From: Bacillota bacterium
GTDB lineage: Bacteria; Bacillota; Desulfitobacteriia; Desulfitobacteriales; Desulfitobacteriaceae
NCBI GenBank assembly: GCA_023390635.1
Contig: JAEWCM010000028.1
Location: 1 to 5,852 of the forward strand
Reading direction: 5' to 3'
DNA: 5,852 nt
Under the pieces are notes generated by a model, which made no database searches, was not told where the DNA came from, and saw only the letters and a list, made by a program, of their open reading frames with translations. The translations under genes were made by a program, and so were the position numbers. This document shows positions 5,843 to 5,852 of this stretch, one piece after another. Positions within the stretch are counted from its first letter, which is position 1. Each line of letters begins with the position of its first letter.

Positions 5843-5852
5843 ATGAAAGAAA
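5843..5852 (+). CDS. Possible start of a divergent gene, cut by the window edge
   Basis: An ATG at 5843 followed by AAA GAA would begin a protein with M-K-E. AAGG (5834-5837) lies 5 nt upstream as a modest ribosome site. The TATAAT at 5773-5778 would give a leader of nearly 60 nt. Only three codons are visible, so the product cannot be named. The reason to list it is context: a LysR gene facing the other way with about 180 nt of AT-rich DNA between. Confidence 0.27.

Overview
This window is a stretch of bacterial chromosome, most likely from a low- to mid-GC Firmicute of the class Clostridia; the gene order and protein style fit Desulfitobacterium and relatives, but that genus is an inference. 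It begins inside dnaJ and runs through a conserved block on the plus strand: dnaJ (3' end), prmA, rsmE, mtaB, a HIT-family gene, rpsU and yqeY. An intrinsic terminator follows. Past it lies an unrelated LysR-type regulator on the minus strand (4704-5660), and then an intergenic region leading towards what may be a divergent gene cut by the window edge.

Positions 1-3266 are packed like a single transcription unit: dnaJ and prmA are 18 nt apart, prmA and rsmE overlap by 14 nt, and rsmE and mtaB share one base (TAATG). The products are a chaperone co-factor and three enzymes that modify the translation machinery: PrmA methylates ribosomal protein L11, RsmE methylates 16S rRNA, and MtaB thiomethylates t6A37 of tRNA. 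Packing then loosens. The HIT gene sits 83 nt downstream of mtaB in AT-rich DNA. rpsU follows after 188 nt and has its own near-consensus sigma-A promoter (TTGACT, 17 nt, TATAAT), so rpsU-yqeY can be expressed independently. yqeY begins with TTG nine bases after rpsU ends. A strong hairpin with a T-run at 4568-4602 closes the block.

The right third (4603-5852) is accessory in character. The LysR gene starts with TTG and carries a short, unexpected C-terminal tail next to a GC-rich patch that stays open in another frame. Upstream of it, a perfect 6-bp inverted repeat (5765-5770 and 5780-5785) brackets a perfect TATAAT on the plus strand, followed by a weak ribosome binding site and an ATG at 5843. 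This is the usual layout of a LysR regulator transcribed away from a target gene.

I see no CRISPR array, tRNA, rRNA, riboswitch, transposase or clear novel multi-gene system. The operon is well known. The points worth a second look are the rpsU promoter and its surrounding inverted repeat, the LysR-divergent intergenic region, and the LysR 3' end.
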